Below, one piece after another: positions 27,139 to 35,875 of a DNA stretch of 48,442 bases (its first letter is position 1; each line of letters starts with the position of its first letter). Under the pieces are notes generated by a model. It had not been told where the DNA came from. It searched no databases and was given only the letters and a program-made list of their open reading frames with translations. Origin of the DNA: Chromatiales bacterium (GTDB taxonomy: Bacteria > Pseudomonadota > Gammaproteobacteria > SpSt-1174). Where the stretch lies: the NCBI GenBank assembly GCA_014762505.1, contig JABURS010000036.1, positions 1-48,442 on the forward strand, given 5' to 3'. The position numbers and the translations under genes were made by a program.

Positions 27139-28316
27139 CGCCCGTCGATGCGCGGGCGCACCAGCATGGGGGCGTAGACCACGACGAAGAGCCCGAACCC
27201 CGCCAGCCACAGCCCCTGCGAGATCCCGATCCAATGGACATGCCACGCTGACAGCAGCAGGGGGCCCAGCACCCGGACCATCGCACCCAGCACCACCAGC
27301 GCCAGCATCCAGGTCACCGGGCGGGGCGGGGCGAAGACGTTGCGCCCGGTATGCCCCAGACTCACCCGGCACATCATGCCCAGGGTCACGAGCCCGATCC
27401 CGCCGTAGGCAAAGGCATGCAGGGCGGCAAAGCCGTCCAGCGGGGTGTACTGCCCCAGGGCATACAGGGCAAAGCCCAGGGCCAGCCAGGCCAGGGCGAG
27501 GTACAGGCTCCACAGCAGCGGCTTGCGCCAGATATCCGGGTGGTGCCAGTCGTAGAGGCGCACCGCCTGCAGCAGCGCGAGCAGCAGGGCGATTCCCCCC
27601 GCGAGCTGCGGCCAGGACGGCAGGAGCTGCAGGACCACGAAGACCACGGCCAGCACCACCGTCCCCACATCCACCCACAGCCGGTTGCGGATCGCGGCCG
27701 GCCCGTCCACTCCCTTCTCGATGAAGAAGGGGATCACCCGCCGCCCCATCACCAGGATCAGCAGCACCACCAGGTACAGCCCGGCATGGATACCGAGGCG
27801 TTCGCCACCCGCCAGCCCACCGAACAGGCCGGCGTAGAAGACGAGGTGGGCGAGGGTGAGCACCAGCGGCAGGGCCATGACCGGCAGCTGCTTCCACTGC
27901 CGCGCCTTCAGCACCGGATGCAGTACCGCGATGAGCAGGGCCAGGTTGAAGGCCAGGTCCAGCACGGCCATGAGCGCCACGGCACCGGGCACCCAGGCCA
28001 GCACCCGGGCCGCCACCCAGAACAGGGCCAGCAAAAGCAGCGGCATGCCATGGGCGGTCTGCACCCCGGTCCAGTTGCGCACGGCCGTGAGCAGGAAACC
28101 GGCGATCACCGCCAGGGCATAGCCGAAGACCATCTCGTGGGCATGCCAGAGGGCGGGCGGCAGGCCCATGGGCAGGATCGTTACCGCACCGTGATACAGC
28201 CAGGCCCACAGCCCCATGGACACCAGGGCGTAGACGCCGGCCAGCAGGAAGAAGGGCCTGAAGCCCAGGTGCAGCAGCGAGACACGGTAGTTGCCCGACT
28301 GTTCGATGTTGAGCAT
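27129..28316 (-). CDS. nnrS: NnrS haem-copper membrane protein
   Basis: 395 residues, about 12 membrane helices, length typical of NnrS. The family N-terminus HLGFRPFFLLAGVYALVSMGLWAW and WHAHEMVFGYALAVIAGFLLTAV (conserved His residues) are present, as are HAFAYGGIGLVTLGMMCRVSLGHTGR and WHVHWIGISQGLW. NnrS is associated with denitrification and protects against NO. A degenerate FNR-like box (28375-28388) and the palindrome GGTTAGCCTAACC (28342-28354) lie upstream. Its 3' end overlaps the amidohydrolase gene. Confidence 0.94.
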   Translation of the reverse strand: MLNIEQSGNYRVSLLHLGFRPFFLLAGVYALVSMGLWAWLYHGAVTILPMGLPPALWHAHEMVFGYALAVIAGFLLTAVRNWTGVQTAHGMPLLLLALFWVAARVLAWVPGAVALMAVLDLAFNLALLIAVLHPVLKARQWKQLPVMALPLVLTLAHLVFYAGLFGGLAGGERLGIHAGLYLVVLLILVMGRRVIPFFIEKGVDGPAAIRNRLWVDVGTVVLAVVFVVLQLLPSWPQLAGGIALLLALLQAVRLYDWHHPDIWRKPLLWSLYLALAWLALGFALYALGQYTPLDGFAALHAFAYGGIGLVTLGMMCRVSLGHTGRNVFAPPRPVTWMLALVVLGAMVRVLGPLLLSAWHVHWIGISQGLWLAGFGLFVVVYAPMLVRPRIDGRYG

Positions 28317-28341
28317 GACGTCCCCCCGTCGCAGGCGATGA

Positions 28342-28388
28342 GGTTAGCCTAACCAAAACAACTATCTGAATTACATGTTCTGGATCAA
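28342..28388 (-). promoter_or_regulatory. palindrome and degenerate FNR-like box upstream of nnrS
   Basis: GGTTAG-C-CTAACC is a perfect 13-base palindrome at 28342-28354. On the minus strand TTGATCCAGAACAT (28388-28375) matches 8 of 10 FNR-box positions; centred at 28381.5 it would give a start near 28340, 24 bases before the ATG. No good -10 is seen. Confidence 0.35.
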
Positions 28389-28399
28389 GGCCTGACGCC

Positions 28400-28792
28400 T
28401 CAGGCCGCCCGCGTGACGTCCGGGCGATGCTCGGTCGGCGGTCCCAGGGGCGGCAGCCCGTGCCGGGCACGGGCGCGATTGCAGGCCTCGTTGGGCTCGC
28501 CGTCCTCCCAGGCCACGCGGAACTCGCGGCAGGTACTGGAACGCTGCGGGTAGATGCGACAGGCGACGTTGCGCCCGATCTCGCCCTCCAGGGCGCAGCA
28601 GCGCGGTTCGGGCTGGGCGGTGCCCTGCATCACACGCCGGTGGGCATTGAGGCGCGCTGTCAGCTCGGCCGGCACGGTCCCGCCCGGGGCGTCGTCTGCC
28701 TCGGCCCAGTAGAAGGACACACGGAAGGTGGCGCAGCAGGCGCCGCATTCCACGCAGGGATTGATGGCAGTCACGGTGTCGTCGGACGACAT
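28400..28792 (-). CDS. YkgJ-type cysteine-cluster protein
   Basis: 130 residues, soluble. The N-terminal [15 protein letters not shown] (CxxCxxCC) and later [14 protein letters not shown] and ACNRAR give the YkgJ/UPF0153 set of conserved Cys, expected to bind Zn or an Fe-S cluster. ATG at 28792 is preferred to an upstream GTG. Function unknown. It runs in the same direction as nnrS, with a gap of 83 bases, and a second YkgJ-type gene follows upstream at 28908. Confidence 0.82.
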   Translation of the reverse strand: MSSDDTVTAINPCVECGACCATFRVSFYWAEADDAPGGTVPAELTARLNAHRRVMQGTAQPEPRCCALEGEIGRNVACRIYPQRSSTCREFRVAWEDGEPNEACNRARARHGLPPLGPPTEHRPDVTRAA

Positions 28793-28907
28793 GACCACGG
28801 TCTCGAGTCGTGAGGATAAGGTTGCTACGCCGATCGCGGACGCGGCGGCGGTTACGCGGATTCTGCGGCCATCGCCGGCCCGCCCGCAAGGAGATTTTGC
28901 ATGCGCC

Positions 28908-29174
28908 TCAGGCCGTCAGGCGTTCCAGCTCGGCCAGGTATTGCAGGGCCTGTTCGCGCGACACCCCGCACATCACCGGCTCGGGCCGCAGCCCGCTGCA
29001 GACGGCAGGGCGCGAAGGCTGATTGAACAGCCGGCAACGTCCTTCGGCATCGAGCTGCACACAGGGTACGCCGGCGGGCTTGCCCTGCGGCATGCCGGGG
29101 ATGGGCGAACTGATGGAGGGCGCGATGCAGCAGGCACCGCAACCGCTGCGGCAGGACAGGGAAGGGGCATCCAT
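28908..29174 (-). CDS. YkgJ-family cysteine-cluster protein (YeiW-like)
   Basis: 88 residues from the start chosen. [35 protein letters not shown] is the family signature; later [23 protein letters not shown] supplies more Cys. It resembles E. coli YeiW over its entire length. In-frame ATGs at 29213 and 29285 would add 13 or 37 residues; none has a clear ribosome-binding site, and 29174 was chosen by family length. Metal or Fe-S binding is expected; function unknown. Confidence 0.8.
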   Translation of the reverse strand: MDAPSLSCRSGCGACCIAPSISSPIPGMPQGKPAGVPCVQLDAEGRCRLFNQPSRPAVCSGLRPEPVMCGVSREQALQYLAELERLTA

Positions 29175-29264
29175 AAAGGGCGCTGTGTCAGCAATGTCAG
29201 CTAAGTCGCGCATAAGACGCTGAATAACATCCGGAAGTTGCGCATCATGGATAGTGGTAACGCG

Positions 29265-29270
29265 TATAAT
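29265..29270 (+). promoter_or_regulatory. -10 element of the GGDEF gene
   Basis: A perfect TATAAT in front of the diguanylate-cyclase-type gene; no good -35 at 16-18 bases (CATCAT or GCATCA are the best). Predicted start about 29277. Confidence 0.4.
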
Positions 29271-29313
29271 TTGCCGATCATCCATCTGCCGCGGCGTGAC
29301 ATAGATCCGGGTC

Positions 29314-30834
29314 TTGCCGCAGACATCAGAACAAGAGCCGCACATCTTGCCCCAGGACCGCCCCGACCGCCATCGATACCGCCGCCAGTTGGCGTTCGTC
29401 CCGATACTGGTCACCTGGACCGCGGCGTGGGCGGCACCCGACCCGCACCCCCTGTTCATGGCCGAACATGCCTGGCTCATCGCCCTGCTGGTTCTCACCG
29501 CCCTGGGCCTGATGGCACTGGCCACGGTGGTCGCCTACATCGCCCGACTGAACCGCCGCCTGCGCCAGAACGAGGCGCGCCACCGCGTCATCTACGAACA
29601 CGCACCCGTGGCCTTCATGCTCTGGGACCATCACCTCAACGTCACGGGCTGGAACCGGCATGCCGAGGCGCTCTTCGGCTGGACCCAGCAGGAGATCATC
29701 GGCCGGAAGTTCACCACGCGCCTGATCCCGGACGAGGACATGGACACCTGCAAGCGCGTGATCCAGGATCTGATCCGCACCGGACAGACCATCGAGTGCA
29801 CCATCTGGAACCGCACCCGCGACGGCCAGCGCCTGCTCTGCGAGTGGAAACACACGCCGCTCTACGACAGTCATGGCCTGATCGTCGGCTTCGCCTCGCT
29901 GGCGCTGGACATCACCGACCGCCATCGCGCCGAGGAGGCGCTACGTGCCAGCGAACAGAAATTCCGCCTGCTGGCGGAGAACGCGGTGGACGTGATCTGG
30001 ACCCTGGACATCGAGGGTCGTACCACCTACATCAGCCCTTCGGTGGAGCGCCAGCGCGGCTATCGCCCCGATGAGATCATCGGCCTGCCACTGGAACAGA
30101 CGCTTACCCCCGAGTCGCTCAGACTCGCGCAGCGCCTGCTCACAGAGGTACGCGAGACCGGCGAGCTGCCCGAGAGCCACCTGCACGTGGAGCTGCCCCG
30201 CAAGAACGGCTCCACCGTCTGGGTCGACGTCACCGTCTCCTGCCTGCATGACGATGCCGGCGCGATCACGGGCTTTCTCGGCATCAGCCGCGACATCACC
30301 GAACAGCGGGCCACCGAGGAGCGGCTGACCCACATGGCCCATCACGATCCGCTCACCGACCTGCCCAACCGCGCCCTCTTCTTCGATCGCCTGGGCATGG
30401 CCATGGCCCGCGCCCTGCGCGAGGACAGCTCGCTGGCGCTGCTGTATATCGACCTGGACGGCTTCAAGGAGGTCAACGACCTGCAGGGGCACGAGGTGGG
30501 GGACTATGTGCTGCGCAAGATGGCCAGCCGGCTGCGGCAGAACGTGCGCGAGGTGGACACGGTGGCCCGCATCGGCGGCGACGAGTTCACCGTGATCGTG
30601 ACCGGCGTGCGCACACCACAGGCCGCCTACCCGGTGGCGGAAAAACTCCTGCATGCCCTCGCCGAGCCGCTGCTCCTGAGCAACGGTCGGGAGATCCGTC
30701 TCGGCGCCAGCATCGGTCTGGCACTCTATCCCGCCGACGCCCAGACCAGCGACGAACTGCTACGCCGGGCCGACCAGGCCATGTATCGCGTCAAGCGCGA
30801 CGGCAAGGGCGGCTATCAGCGCGCCGAGTCTTAA
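29314..30834 (+). CDS. membrane-anchored PAS-PAS-GGDEF diguanylate cyclase
   Basis: Up to 506 residues. No ATG lies before the first domain; TTG at 29314 or TTG at 29347 (with AAGAG upstream) are the candidate starts. A hydrophobic helix ([25 protein letters not shown]) anchors it; two PAS domains (about 90-210 and 215-335) follow; then a GGDEF domain with intact active site IGGDEF and the [18 protein letters not shown] region. No EAL domain, so it should make c-di-GMP. The I-site RxxD is not obvious. A GGDEF gene near the EEP/dsbA/c4/engB/polA block also occurs in pseudomonads, as I recall. Confidence 0.9.
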   Translation: MPQTSEQEPHILPQDRPDRHRYRRQLAFVPILVTWTAAWAAPDPHPLFMAEHAWLIALLVLTALGLMALATVVAYIARLNRRLRQNEARHRVIYEHAPVAFMLWDHHLNVTGWNRHAEALFGWTQQEIIGRKFTTRLIPDEDMDTCKRVIQDLIRTGQTIECTIWNRTRDGQRLLCEWKHTPLYDSHGLIVGFASLALDITDRHRAEEALRASEQKFRLLAENAVDVIWTLDIEGRTTYISPSVERQRGYRPDEIIGLPLEQTLTPESLRLAQRLLTEVRETGELPESHLHVELPRKNGSTVWVDVTVSCLHDDAGAITGFLGISRDITEQRATEERLTHMAHHDPLTDLPNRALFFDRLGMAMARALREDSSLALLYIDLDGFKEVNDLQGHEVGDYVLRKMASRLRQNVREVDTVARIGGDEFTVIVTGVRTPQAAYPVAEKLLHALAEPLLLSNGREIRLGASIGLALYPADAQTSDELLRRADQAMYRVKRDGKGGYQRAES

Positions 30835-30874
30835 GAAGGCCGGGGACAGGACGCCCCCGGCAACAGGAGTAGGA

Positions 30875-31081
30875 TTACAAGCGTTCGCCAGCCGACCCGG
30901 TTGCAGCTGCATCCAGGGCGACGCCGGCAGGGTCGCCACGCCATCCGTGATACTGCGCCCTGCGGAGCAGCGCCAGTCGCTGCACGTAACGTGTCGCATC
31001 GACGGCATCCTCGAAGAACGCATAGCCCTCCCTGGCATCGTGACGACGGGCATCCCCGGTGATACGGAGCGATTGAGACAT
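30875..31081 (-). CDS. small hypothetical protein
   Basis: 68 residues: MSQSLRITGDARRHDAREGYAFFEDAVDATRYVQRLALL..., rich in Arg and Ala, no membrane segment. ATG at 31081 has AGGGA about 11 bases upstream. The 'A-x-F-F-x-D-A-V-x-A-T-R-Y-V-x-R-L' stretch looks protein-like and amphipathic. No family is recognised. A competing frame on the same strand is less convincing. Confidence 0.5.
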   Translation of the reverse strand: MSQSLRITGDARRHDAREGYAFFEDAVDATRYVQRLALLRRAQYHGWRGDPAGVALDAAATGSAGERL

Positions 31082-31171
31082 CGGAGGAGATCCCTGGTCG
31101 GCTGACGGATACAGCCTAGTGCCCGCCGGTTGCAGTCGTATGACAGGCGCATGGCGCAGTAATGACGCCGG

Positions 31172-32008
31172 CTAGAGGGTCTCGGCGGGCACCTCGGCCG
31201 GCAGGGCGCAGGCGAGATCCGGTGGCAGCGTGAGCGACATGCCCACCGGCAGATGATCCGAATAATGCACGGGATAGACCCGGGTCTCCTCCACCTGCAG
31301 GTGGGGCGTCACCAGGATCTGGTCATAGCAGCGGGTCGGCCGCCAGCTCGGGAAGGTGTGGGTGTCGTGGTGCGGGTCGGCCAGATGGGTGGCGTCCACC
31401 AGGCGCCGCACCTCGCTGCTGGTCGGCCGGCAGTTCATGTCGCCGAGGACGATGGCGAACTCGTGGTCCTGCAACACCTCGGCGATGTAGGCGAGCTGCG
31501 CCGCCCGCGTCTTCTGCACCAGCGCCAGGTGCACCTGCACCACCACCAGCGGGTTCTCCCGGGTACCGAAGTGCGCCTCCAGCGCCCCACGCCCGGGCAC
31601 CGCCCCCGGCAGCTTGTGCTCGATGACCGTGTGCGGCGGCATGCGGCTCAAAAGCCCCATGGAATGCTTGGCGAAGCGCCCGAAGTTGCGGTTGGTCTGG
31701 CTGTACCAGTTGGAGAAACCGGCCTGCTCGGCCAGGTACTCGGTCTGGTTGATGAAGGTGCTGCGCAGGCTGCCCGCATCCACCTCCTGCAGACCCACGA
31801 TATCGAAGTCGCTGATGAATTCGGCGATGCGATCCAGGTTGTCCTGCCGCCCCCTGTAGGGCAGCACATGCTTCCAGCTGTTGGTCAGGAAGTGGTGGTA
31901 ACGGCTGGACTGGATGCCCACCTGGATGTTGTAGCTGAGCACCCGCAGCCGCGGCCCCGGGCCGGGCAGGCGCTGGTCGGTGGGGGTGCTGGGGGTCTGA
32001 TCGGTCAC
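31172..32008 (-). CDS. endonuclease/exonuclease/phosphatase family protein
   Basis: 278 residues, no signal peptide. The EEP fold is seen in LRVLSYNIQVGIQ (Asn), IVGLQEVDAGSLR (metal-binding Glu), VVVQVHLALVQ, IVLGDMNCRPTS (Asp-x-Asn) and PVHYSDHLPVGMSL (SDH catalytic dyad). Members cleave phosphodiesters in nucleic acids or lipids; the substrate is not predictable. The neighbourhood (dsbA, c4, engB, polA) is shared with pseudomonads in my recollection. Confidence 0.9.
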   Translation of the reverse strand: MTDQTPSTPTDQRLPGPGPRLRVLSYNIQVGIQSSRYHHFLTNSWKHVLPYRGRQDNLDRIAEFISDFDIVGLQEVDAGSLRSTFINQTEYLAEQAGFSNWYSQTNRNFGRFAKHSMGLLSRMPPHTVIEHKLPGAVPGRGALEAHFGTRENPLVVVQVHLALVQKTRAAQLAYIAEVLQDHEFAIVLGDMNCRPTSSEVRRLVDATHLADPHHDTHTFPSWRPTRCYDQILVTPHLQVEETRVYPVHYSDHLPVGMSLTLPPDLACALPAEVPAETL

Positions 32009-32036
32009 GATGCGATTATACGCGGGGGTGGGGGGA

Positions 32037-32074
32037 GAGGTGTGAGGCGATGGGCGATTTTCATCTCACACCTC
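32037..32074. repeat. TGAGG-type hairpin near gene end (copy C)
   Basis: GAGGTGTGAG (32037-32046) pairs with CTCACACCTC (32065-32074) around an 18-base loop. It lies about 20 bases after the stop of the minus-strand TPP-enzyme gene. Confidence 0.6.
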
Positions 32075-32094
32075 ACGCCTTGCGGTCCCCAGCC

Positions 32095-33726
32095 CTACTC
32101 CAGAGGCACCAGCTCGCCGAGCTTCTGCGTGAGCTTGAGGTTCTCGGAGTAGTCCACCGGGCAGTCGATGACGGTGACGGTGTCCTCGGCCAGGGCCTTT
32201 TGCAGGACCTCGGCCAGGCTGCCGTGTTCGCCGACCCGGTAGCCCTTCGCACCGAAGGCCTCGGCGTATCTGACGAAATCCGGGTTGGTGAAGTCCACGT
32301 GTGCCGGGCGGCCGAAGCGGTTCATCTGCTTCCACTCGATGAGGCCGTAGGCATTGTCGTTCCAGATCAGGATCACCAGCGGCAGCTTGAGGCGCATGGC
32401 GGTCTCGATCTCCTGCGAGTTCATCATGAAGCCGGCATCGCCGGTGACCGCGACCACGTGTCGCTGGGGCGCCACCAGCTTGGCGGCGACGGCGCCGGGC
32501 ACGGCAATGCCCATGCTGGCGAAGCCGTTGGAGATCAGGCAGGTGTTGGGGTATTCGCAGCGGAACATGCGCGCCATCCACATCTTGTGGGCCCCCACGT
32601 CGCAGACGACGATGTCCTCGAGATCCAGGGCGGTACGCAGGTCCCAGATGAGCTTCTGCGGCTTCACCGGCACGCAGTCGTCATCCTTGTGCTCGTTCAT
32701 CTCGTCGATCAGTGCCTGGCGCAGGGGGCGCAGCGGGCTGCCTTCGTGCGGCGTGGCCAGTTCGCCGATGCGCCGCAGGCTCTCGCCGATGTCGCCGACC
32801 AGCCCGGTGCGCACCGTGTAGTGGGCGTCCACCTCGGCCGGCGTCTGCGCGATGTGCACGATGCAGCGGTCACGCCCCGGGTGCCAGAGGTGCGGGTGGT
32901 ACTCCACCAGGTCGTAGCCGATACAGATGATGACGTCGGCCTTGTCGAAGCCCAGCGCGACGTGGTCGCGGGCCTGCAGCCCGGCGCTGCCCAGCGCCAT
33001 GGGATGGCGGAAGGGGATCACGCCCTTGGCCATGAAGGTGTTGGCCACCGGGATGCGCAGCTTCTCGGCGAAGACCGCCAGGGCCTCGCTGGCACCGGCA
33101 CGCACCACGCCGTGCCCGGCCAGGATCATCGGCGCGCGGGCGTTGGAGATCACGTCGGCCACTTCGGCCACACGGGCATCGGAGGCGTAGGGGGCATGCA
33201 TGGTGATGACCGGCAACGGCGCGGCGTCGGTGGTCATCTCCGCGACGTTTTCCGGGAACTCGATGAAGCAGGCACCGGTCTTCTCGCTCTGCGCGAGCTT
33301 GAAGGCCTTGCGTACCACCTCGGGCACGATGCCGGGCTCGAGGATGCGCGAGGCGTACTTGGTGATGGGCTGGAACATCTGCTGCAGGTCCAGCACCTGG
33401 TGGGATTCCTTGTGCAGGCGGTCGGTGGAGGCCTGGCCGGCCACGGCCACCAGCGGGGCGTGGTCGAGGTTGGCATCGGCCACACCGGTGACCAGGTTGG
33501 TGGCCCCCGGCCCCAGGGTGGACAGACAGACCCCGGCGCGGCCGGTGAGCCGGCCGTAGACGTCGGCCATGAAGGCGGCGCCCTGCTCGTGGCGGGTGGT
33601 GACGAAGCGCACCCGGCTGTCGAGCAGGGCGTCCATCACGTCCAGGTTTTCCTCGCCGGGTACGCCGAAGACGTATTCGACGCCCTCGTTCTCCAGGCAG
33701 CGGACGAAGAGTTCGGCCGCCTTCAC
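32095..33726 (-). CDS. acetolactate synthase large-subunit-like TPP enzyme
   Basis: 543 residues. ThDP-dependent three-domain enzyme: PYR domain with catalytic E47 (TTRHEQGAAFMADVYGR), central Rossmann domain, and PP domain with the TPP/Mg motif GDAGFMMNSQEIE...NDNAYG. Its end lacks the anabolic IlvB features and no ilvN (regulatory subunit) lies nearby, so it resembles catabolic AlsS-type or unassigned family members. The GTG start at 33726 overlaps the dsbA stop as GTGA, meaning translational coupling to an unrelated periplasmic protein. Confidence 0.88.
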   Translation of the reverse strand: MKAAELFVRCLENEGVEYVFGVPGEENLDVMDALLDSRVRFVTTRHEQGAAFMADVYGRLTGRAGVCLSTLGPGATNLVTGVADANLDHAPLVAVAGQASTDRLHKESHQVLDLQQMFQPITKYASRILEPGIVPEVVRKAFKLAQSEKTGACFIEFPENVAEMTTDAAPLPVITMHAPYASDARVAEVADVISNARAPMILAGHGVVRAGASEALAVFAEKLRIPVANTFMAKGVIPFRHPMALGSAGLQARDHVALGFDKADVIICIGYDLVEYHPHLWHPGRDRCIVHIAQTPAEVDAHYTVRTGLVGDIGESLRRIGELATPHEGSPLRPLRQALIDEMNEHKDDDCVPVKPQKLIWDLRTALDLEDIVVCDVGAHKMWMARMFRCEYPNTCLISNGFASMGIAVPGAVAAKLVAPQRHVVAVTGDAGFMMNSQEIETAMRLKLPLVILIWNDNAYGLIEWKQMNRFGRPAHVDFTNPDFVRYAEAFGAKGYRVGEHGSLAEVLQKALAEDTVTVIDCPVDYSENLKLTQKLGELVPLE

Positions 33727-34355
33727 CGCTGTCCGGCTTCCTGCCGGATGAGGTAGTCGGCCACGTCCAGCATCTCCGGATAGCCACCGGCCAGCGAGGC
33801 GGTGATGCGGTACTTGCCGGCCACGACCAGGGCCGGCACGCCGCTGGCCTGGCTGGCGCGGCCGATCTCGAAGGACTCCTGCAGGCGCCCACGGATGGCG
33901 GGGTCGTTGAAGGCCTGCGCAAATGCCTCGGTGTCCAGACCCAGGCTGCCGACGAAGCGCACGATCTGGTCGGGCGTGGTCAGGCGACGGCGCTGCACGT
34001 GGATGGCCTGGAACATGGGGCCATGGATGGTCTCCACCTCGCCGATGGCCTCGGCCGCATAGTAGGCCTGGGCATGGGTGGTCCAGTGCGGGTTGAGCAC
34101 CGCCGGCACGCGCAGGAAGCTGACGTTGTCCGGCTTGTCCTTCAGCCAGGCCTCCAGGTGCGGCTCCAGCGAGAAGCAGTGCGGGCAGCCGTACCAGAAG
34201 AGTTCCAGTACCTCCACCTGGCCGTCGGGGCTGCGGGTCTGCATGGGCGGCTCGATACGCTCGTAGTGCGCCCCCTCGATGTATTCCTCGGCCATCGCCA
34301 GCGGCAGTGACAGCATCAGGAGCAGGCCGGCAAGGCCCAGGGTCCAGTTTTTCAT
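33723..34355 (-). CDS. dsbA: thiol:disulfide interchange protein DsbA
   Basis: 210 residues with signal peptide MKNWTLGLAGLLLMLSLPLAMA. The thioredoxin domain contains C57-P-H-C60 (ELFWYGCPHCFSLEP), the standard DsbA active site, and the cis-Pro loop GVPALVV. It oxidises cysteines of exported proteins. Location next to c-type cytochrome assembly genes fits a role in oxidising apocytochrome CxxCH motifs. GAGGA lies ahead of the ATG at 34355. The stop overlaps the TPP-enzyme start. Confidence 0.95.
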   Translation of the reverse strand: MKNWTLGLAGLLLMLSLPLAMAEEYIEGAHYERIEPPMQTRSPDGQVEVLELFWYGCPHCFSLEPHLEAWLKDKPDNVSFLRVPAVLNPHWTTHAQAYYAAEAIGEVETIHGPMFQAIHVQRRRLTTPDQIVRFVGSLGLDTEAFAQAFNDPAIRGRLQESFEIGRASQASGVPALVVAGKYRITASLAGGYPEMLDVADYLIRQEAGQR

Positions 34356-34467
34356 CACGGCATCCTCGGTGTGTTGCGTGGTTTTCCGATGGTGTCACCG
34401 GCGCCGCGTGGCGCCGGTGACAGGGACGTTAGACGGGCAGCGGTGAACCCGGCGTGAACCGCCGGGA

Positions 34468-35838
34468 TCAGAGCTCGCCGTAGGAGTGCAGGCCCGAGAG
34501 GAACATGTTCACGCCGACGAAGGCGAACAGGGTGACGAACAGGCCGACGATCGCCCACCAGGCCATCGGCTCGCCGCGCCAGCCCTTGGTAAAGCGCATG
34601 TGCAGCCAGGCCGCGTAGTTCAGCCAGACGATCAGCGCCCAGGTCTCCTTGGGGTCCCAGGACCAGTAACCGCCCCAGGCCTCGGCCGCCCACATGGCGC
34701 CGAGAATGGTGGCGATGGTGAAGAAGGCGAAGCCCACCGCGATGGCGCGGTACATGACATCGTCCATCAGCTCCAGCGACGGCAGGGCGCGGTAGGCGCG
34801 TTCGCGCAGGCTCAGCCAGCCGATGAGGCTGAGGCCGGCCGCCCAGGCCAGTCCCTTGCCGACCGCGAACAGCAGCAGGCCGGCGCTGAGCTCGGCATCC
34901 TTGAGCCCGGTGGCCAGCGACCAGCCGCCGATCACCAGGAAGATGGCCACGGGCACGATCACCGCCAGCTTGCGGCTGGGATGGTCGTGGTGGTACTTGA
35001 GCAGCCAGGCGGAGCCCACCATCGCCGCCAGGGCGAAGGCGCCATAGCCGACGAAGTTGGCGGGTACGTGGATCTTCATCCAGTAGCTCTTGAGCGCCGG
35101 CACCAGCGGCTCGATGACGTGCGCATCGCGGGTGAAGTGGTACCAGAGCAGGAAGGCCACGGCGGCGCTGATCACCAGCATCACGAAGCCGCCCAGGGCA
35201 CGGCTCCTGTAACGGCCCTCGTAGTAGAGATACATCAGGCCCGTGATCAGGCAGAAGAGGATGAAGACCTCATAGAGGTTGGAGACGGGGATGTGGCCGT
35301 ACTCCGGATTGATCAGGTAGGACTCGTACCAGCGCACCAGCATGCCGACCAGGCCCATGGTCAGCGCGCTCCAGGTGATGGCGGTGGCGACCTTGCCGGT
35401 GAACTCGTTGCTGGTGAACAGGGCGAGGAAGTAGGTGACGGTGGAGAGCACGAACAGGGCGCTCATCCACATGATGGCCGACTGCGAGGAGATCAGGAAC
35501 TTGAGAAAGAAGGAGGATTCCGCCAGCTGGTGGAAGGCGGTGCGTCCCATGCCGAAGTCGTCACCGTAGAGCCACAGGGCAAAAAGGCTGATCAGTGCAC
35601 TGACGATCAGATAGGGACGGGCTGGCTTCCAGAACCAGCCCAGCCAGATCAGCGCCGGGGCGGTGCCGAATAGGATGCCGATCTCGTAGACATCCATGTT
35701 GCTGTGGTATTCGCCATAGGCCCAGACCGTGCCGATGACCACCAGCACCGCCCAGATCCAGTCGAAGGCGCTCAGGCGCTTGATCCAGGACTCGCGTTCC
35801 AGCCCGGAAAGGGCCTCGTTCGGGACGGACATGCTCAC
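34468..35838 (-). CDS. ccsB: System II cytochrome c biogenesis protein CcsB/ResC (CcsA-type)
   Basis: 456 residues, about 8-10 helices. The tryptophan-rich haem-handling WWD motif AEAWGGYWSWDPKETWALIVWLNYAAWLHMRF is diagnostic, flanked by conserved His (for example the HVPANFVGYGAFALAAM region). With ResB it moves haem across the membrane and ligates it to CxxCH. It follows resB on the minus strand with a 37-base gap. System II replaces the Ccm system in this organism if no ccmABCDEFGH occurs elsewhere. Confidence 0.93.
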   Translation of the reverse strand: MSMSVPNEALSGLERESWIKRLSAFDWIWAVLVVIGTVWAYGEYHSNMDVYEIGILFGTAPALIWLGWFWKPARPYLIVSALISLFALWLYGDDFGMGRTAFHQLAESSFFLKFLISSQSAIMWMSALFVLSTVTYFLALFTSNEFTGKVATAITWSALTMGLVGMLVRWYESYLINPEYGHIPVSNLYEVFILFCLITGLMYLYYEGRYRSRALGGFVMLVISAAVAFLLWYHFTRDAHVIEPLVPALKSYWMKIHVPANFVGYGAFALAAMVGSAWLLKYHHDHPSRKLAVIVPVAIFLVIGGWSLATGLKDAELSAGLLLFAVGKGLAWAAGLSLIGWLSLRERAYRALPSLELMDDVMYRAIAVGFAFFTIATILGAMWAAEAWGGYWSWDPKETWALIVWLNYAAWLHMRFTKGWRGEPMAWWAIVGLFVTLFAFVGVNMFLSGLHSYGEL

Positions 35839-35875
35839 TCCCCCATGATGTCTCAGCCACCCCGCGGGGGCCGCC

